Part shown: positions 6,169-7,257 of the stretch, piece by piece
Layout: each line of letters starts with the position of its first letter
Position numbering within the stretch: the stretch's first letter is position 1
From: Akkermansia sp.
GTDB taxonomy: Bacteria; Verrucomicrobiota; Verrucomicrobiia; Verrucomicrobiales; Akkermansiaceae
NCBI GenBank assembly: GCA_020047775.1
Contig: JAIFNK010000299.1
Location: forward strand, 1-7,257
DNA length: 7,257 bases
Direction: 5' to 3'
Program-made: the position numbers and the translations under genes
Notes under the pieces: model-generated
What the model was told of the DNA's origin: nothing
Database searches by the model: none
What the model saw: only the letters and a program-made list of their open reading frames with translations

Positions 6169-6404
6169 TTTTTAACTTGGACTGATTGATCGATGATCGG
6201 CGTTGCTCAGTTGCCCCTTCCATGAGCTTCGATGACCAGATAGACCATCCTACCGCGTAAAAATCATGCGCCCCCGTGGCAGACTTATTCTTCGGTAGGA
6301 CCATTCGGGGTGTTTTGTATTCTTTGTATTGAATTTCGAGCATAAGGAGGGCGGTGCCGCGCTTTCTATGAATGATGAGTCAAGAGCTGATCAAATTGCA
6401 TTCA

Positions 6405-6688
6405 TTATGCGATCAACCTCTCATATCTCCATCGCAGTCCCTCTGCATCCGGGTGGAAAACCTCATCTTGCGGAAGGAGCAGAGATTGCCCGGATAGCGC
6501 GATCAATTCCTTCTCCCAATTGGAACGGCGAGGATCACGGATCTTCGGGACGTGCCAATGATGATCGGGAGCTGGAGCGATGAGATTACGGTCCATCGCC
6601 CAGTGATGATTCTTGCAAATGGCAAGTCCGTTGGTGGGGTGGTCGTTCTGGCTTTCCGAAAACGGGATGAGGTGGGCGGCGGGCGGAG
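6405..6688 (-). pseudogene. C-terminal half of a third, distinct HNH endonuclease
   Basis: On the minus strand the frame from about 6685 reads PPAAHLIPFSESQNDH, PTNGLAICKNHHWAMDRN, then LIAPAPDHHWHVPKI... and ends LRWRYERLIA with TAA at 6405-6407. AHLIPFSES...HPTNG...CKNHHWAMD is the AHIxPxS...NGLxLCxxHHxxFD signature of HNH_2-type restriction nucleases, with the last His pair intact. The upstream part (N-terminal domain and the first metal-proximal CxxxG) is missing. Similarity stops exactly where a TTGAATG-type repeat begins (6693-6720). The open frame continues upstream through repeats to 6920 but without HNH character, so this is a truncated gene. An unusual start could still express the fragment, but that is unlikely to give an active enzyme. 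Confidence 0.8.
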
Positions 6689-6692
6689 TGGG

Positions 6693-6720
6693 ATTTTGAA
6701 TGTTGAATTTTGAATGATGG
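6693..6720. repeat. TTGAATG-type dispersed repeat at the HNH break
   Basis: ATTTTGAATGTTGAATTTTG followed by AATGATGG is an internally repetitive string built on TTGAAT. A related string, TTTTGAATGGTTAATTTTGG, occurs at 7017-7036. It lies directly at the 5' break of the third HNH gene. Confidence 0.6.
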
Positions 6721-6807
6721 ATGGAAAGAGGAAGCGTAGTGCAGCGGCGATCTCCGGGGCGGCAGTTCGTTGGCGGTTTCATTGGCCTGCCAGCCGCGAG
6801 GTGGACT

Positions 6808-6829
6808 GCGGCGGTCACAGACGCGCCGC
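6808..6829. repeat. REP-like hairpin, inverted partner of 4336-4357
   Basis: The sequence starts GCGGCGGTCACAGACG and ends CGCCGC. It folds as GCGGC and GTC pairing with GAC and GCCGC around ACA. It matches the reverse complement of 4336-4357 with a single mismatch, so the same element flanks the nuclease region in opposite orientation. Confidence 0.7.
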
Positions 6830-6859
6830 TACAGGGTTTCTCGTGCGGAGTCCCCTCCT

Positions 6860-6944
6860 CCACCGGCGTGGTGCCGACGCGCAGGTCGTAGAGGCGTTCG
6901 ATGGCGGCGGCGAGGAGCACGGGGTTAGGAAAGCGGAACGGTTG
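6860..6944 (-). pseudogene. Possible coding fragment, unidentified
   Basis: The minus frame, opened by a stop just upstream, reads QPFRFPNPVLLAAAIERLYD then LRVGTTPVEEG before entering the REP-like repeat. The composition is helix-like and protein-like, unlike the translated repeats around it. It may be the edge of a broken gene or the displaced start of the third HNH gene. I cannot assign a family. Confidence 0.25.
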
Positions 6945-6975
6945 CTAGATGGCGAGGAGAAAGGGAGGGGAAAAT

Positions 6976-7007
6976 GAACATCGAACATCGAACGCCCAAC
7001 ATCGAAG
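6976..7007. repeat. AACATCGAAC short tandem repeat
   Basis: Degenerate tandem units AACATCGAAC-ATCGAACGCCC-AACATCGAA are present. I recall such strings as dispersed non-coding repeats in Verrucomicrobiota and related phyla. No ORF is associated. Confidence 0.6.
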
Positions 7008-7110
7008 GGAAGAAATTTTGAATGGTTAATTTTGGATCCGTTTTCGCCTGCGGCTACGCCGGGACGGGTTTTTGGATGGGGAGCGTGGTCTGGCTCTCAA
7101 CTTTCAACTC

Positions 7111-7257
7111 TCCTGGGCTTCTCGCTTCGCGGGCGGAATGAAGTTCCGCGGTCCGAAAAGAGCTCCGCACCATAGCCGGCAGAGCCGGAGCCACCGGGCG
7201 CGGAGCTTCTTCGGCTTTTCCTGGGCATCTCGCTTCGCGGGCGGACTGAAGGTCCGC
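7111..7257. repeat. Pair of 39-bp direct repeats flanking nested hairpins (BIME-like)
   Basis: Copies lie at 7111-7149 and 7219-7257 (both starting TCCTGGGC and containing CTCGCTTCGCGGGCGGA), with a 108-bp period and three differences. Each ends in a hairpin with a TGAAG loop. Between them lie AGCTCCGC (7161-7168) pairing with GCGGAGCT (7200-7207) and an inner CCGGC-AGA-GCCGG (7176-7188). The element probably continues beyond the window edge. Confidence 0.75.

Noticed and set aside
6146..6343. 65-codon minus-strand ORF overlapping the start of the HNH gene
   Set aside because: It has no recognisable family, no Shine-Dalgarno sequence, an odd composition, and ends in a different frame inside the HNH start. 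It is more likely the 5' leader of the HNH gene, perhaps repeat-derived, than a protein. A conserved homologue would change this.
6329..6977. Plus-strand frames of 84 and 87 codons over the third HNH remnant and the repeats
   Set aside because: The clear HNH signal is on the minus strand, and these frames cross repeat units without a known family.
6960..7010. CRISPR-like appearance of the AACATCGAAC repeats
   Set aside because: Units are about 10 bases with no unique spacers of constant length, and no cas gene is present.

Overview
The window looks like a piece of a GC-rich, Gram-negative-type chromosome. The best guess is a member of the Verrucomicrobiota (Verrucomicrobiales, Luteolibacter-like). 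This rests on intergenic DNA packed with short dispersed repeats of kinds I associate with that phylum: TTGAATGTTGAATTTTGAATG-like strings, AACATCGAAC strings, CGCAGATTCACGCAGATG strings and GC-rich REP-like hairpins. It also rests on weak or absent Shine-Dalgarno sequences. No 16S rRNA or marker gene is present, so this is inference.

Bases 1-3528 are ordinary, densely coded, high-GC sequence, all on the + strand. It holds a full-length type I ABC exporter half-transporter (MsbA-like: one membrane domain and one ATPase domain), a 100-residue conserved-looking hypothetical protein, and a 426-residue double class II aldolase. The last two are separated by 3 bp and are probably co-translated. 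The aldolase is notable because only its first domain keeps the zinc ligands and the catalytic acid; the second has lost all of them.

Bases 3529-4500 are a gene graveyard. They contain a 106-bp inverted-repeat element, a direct duplication of about 125 bp, REP-like and pyrimidine-rich repeats, the HNH core of a broken nuclease gene, and the first 24 codons of vsr (very-short-patch mismatch endonuclease). Both remnants are on the + strand and break off abruptly.

Bases 4507-6168 form an apparently intact two-gene minus-strand cassette. It consists of an HNH endonuclease (286 aa, visibly AT-richer than the rest), then an acidic, Cys-rich protein of unknown function (227 aa), then a plausible terminator. 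A perfect 20-bp palindrome lies just upstream of the second gene and covers its candidate ribosome-binding site. The cassette abuts the break point of vsr.

Bases 6344-7257 hold the C-terminal half of a third, different HNH nuclease (minus strand), cut off by a TTGAATG-type repeat, and then repeat-only DNA. That DNA includes two 39-bp direct repeats whose hairpin stems differ by a compensatory base-pair change.

Overall, a housekeeping segment is followed by a turnover hotspot where restriction/repair-type nuclease genes arrived and decayed among repeats, leaving one intact HNH plus partner cassette. That cassette is the best candidate for an undescribed system. Its function is not shown by the sequence.
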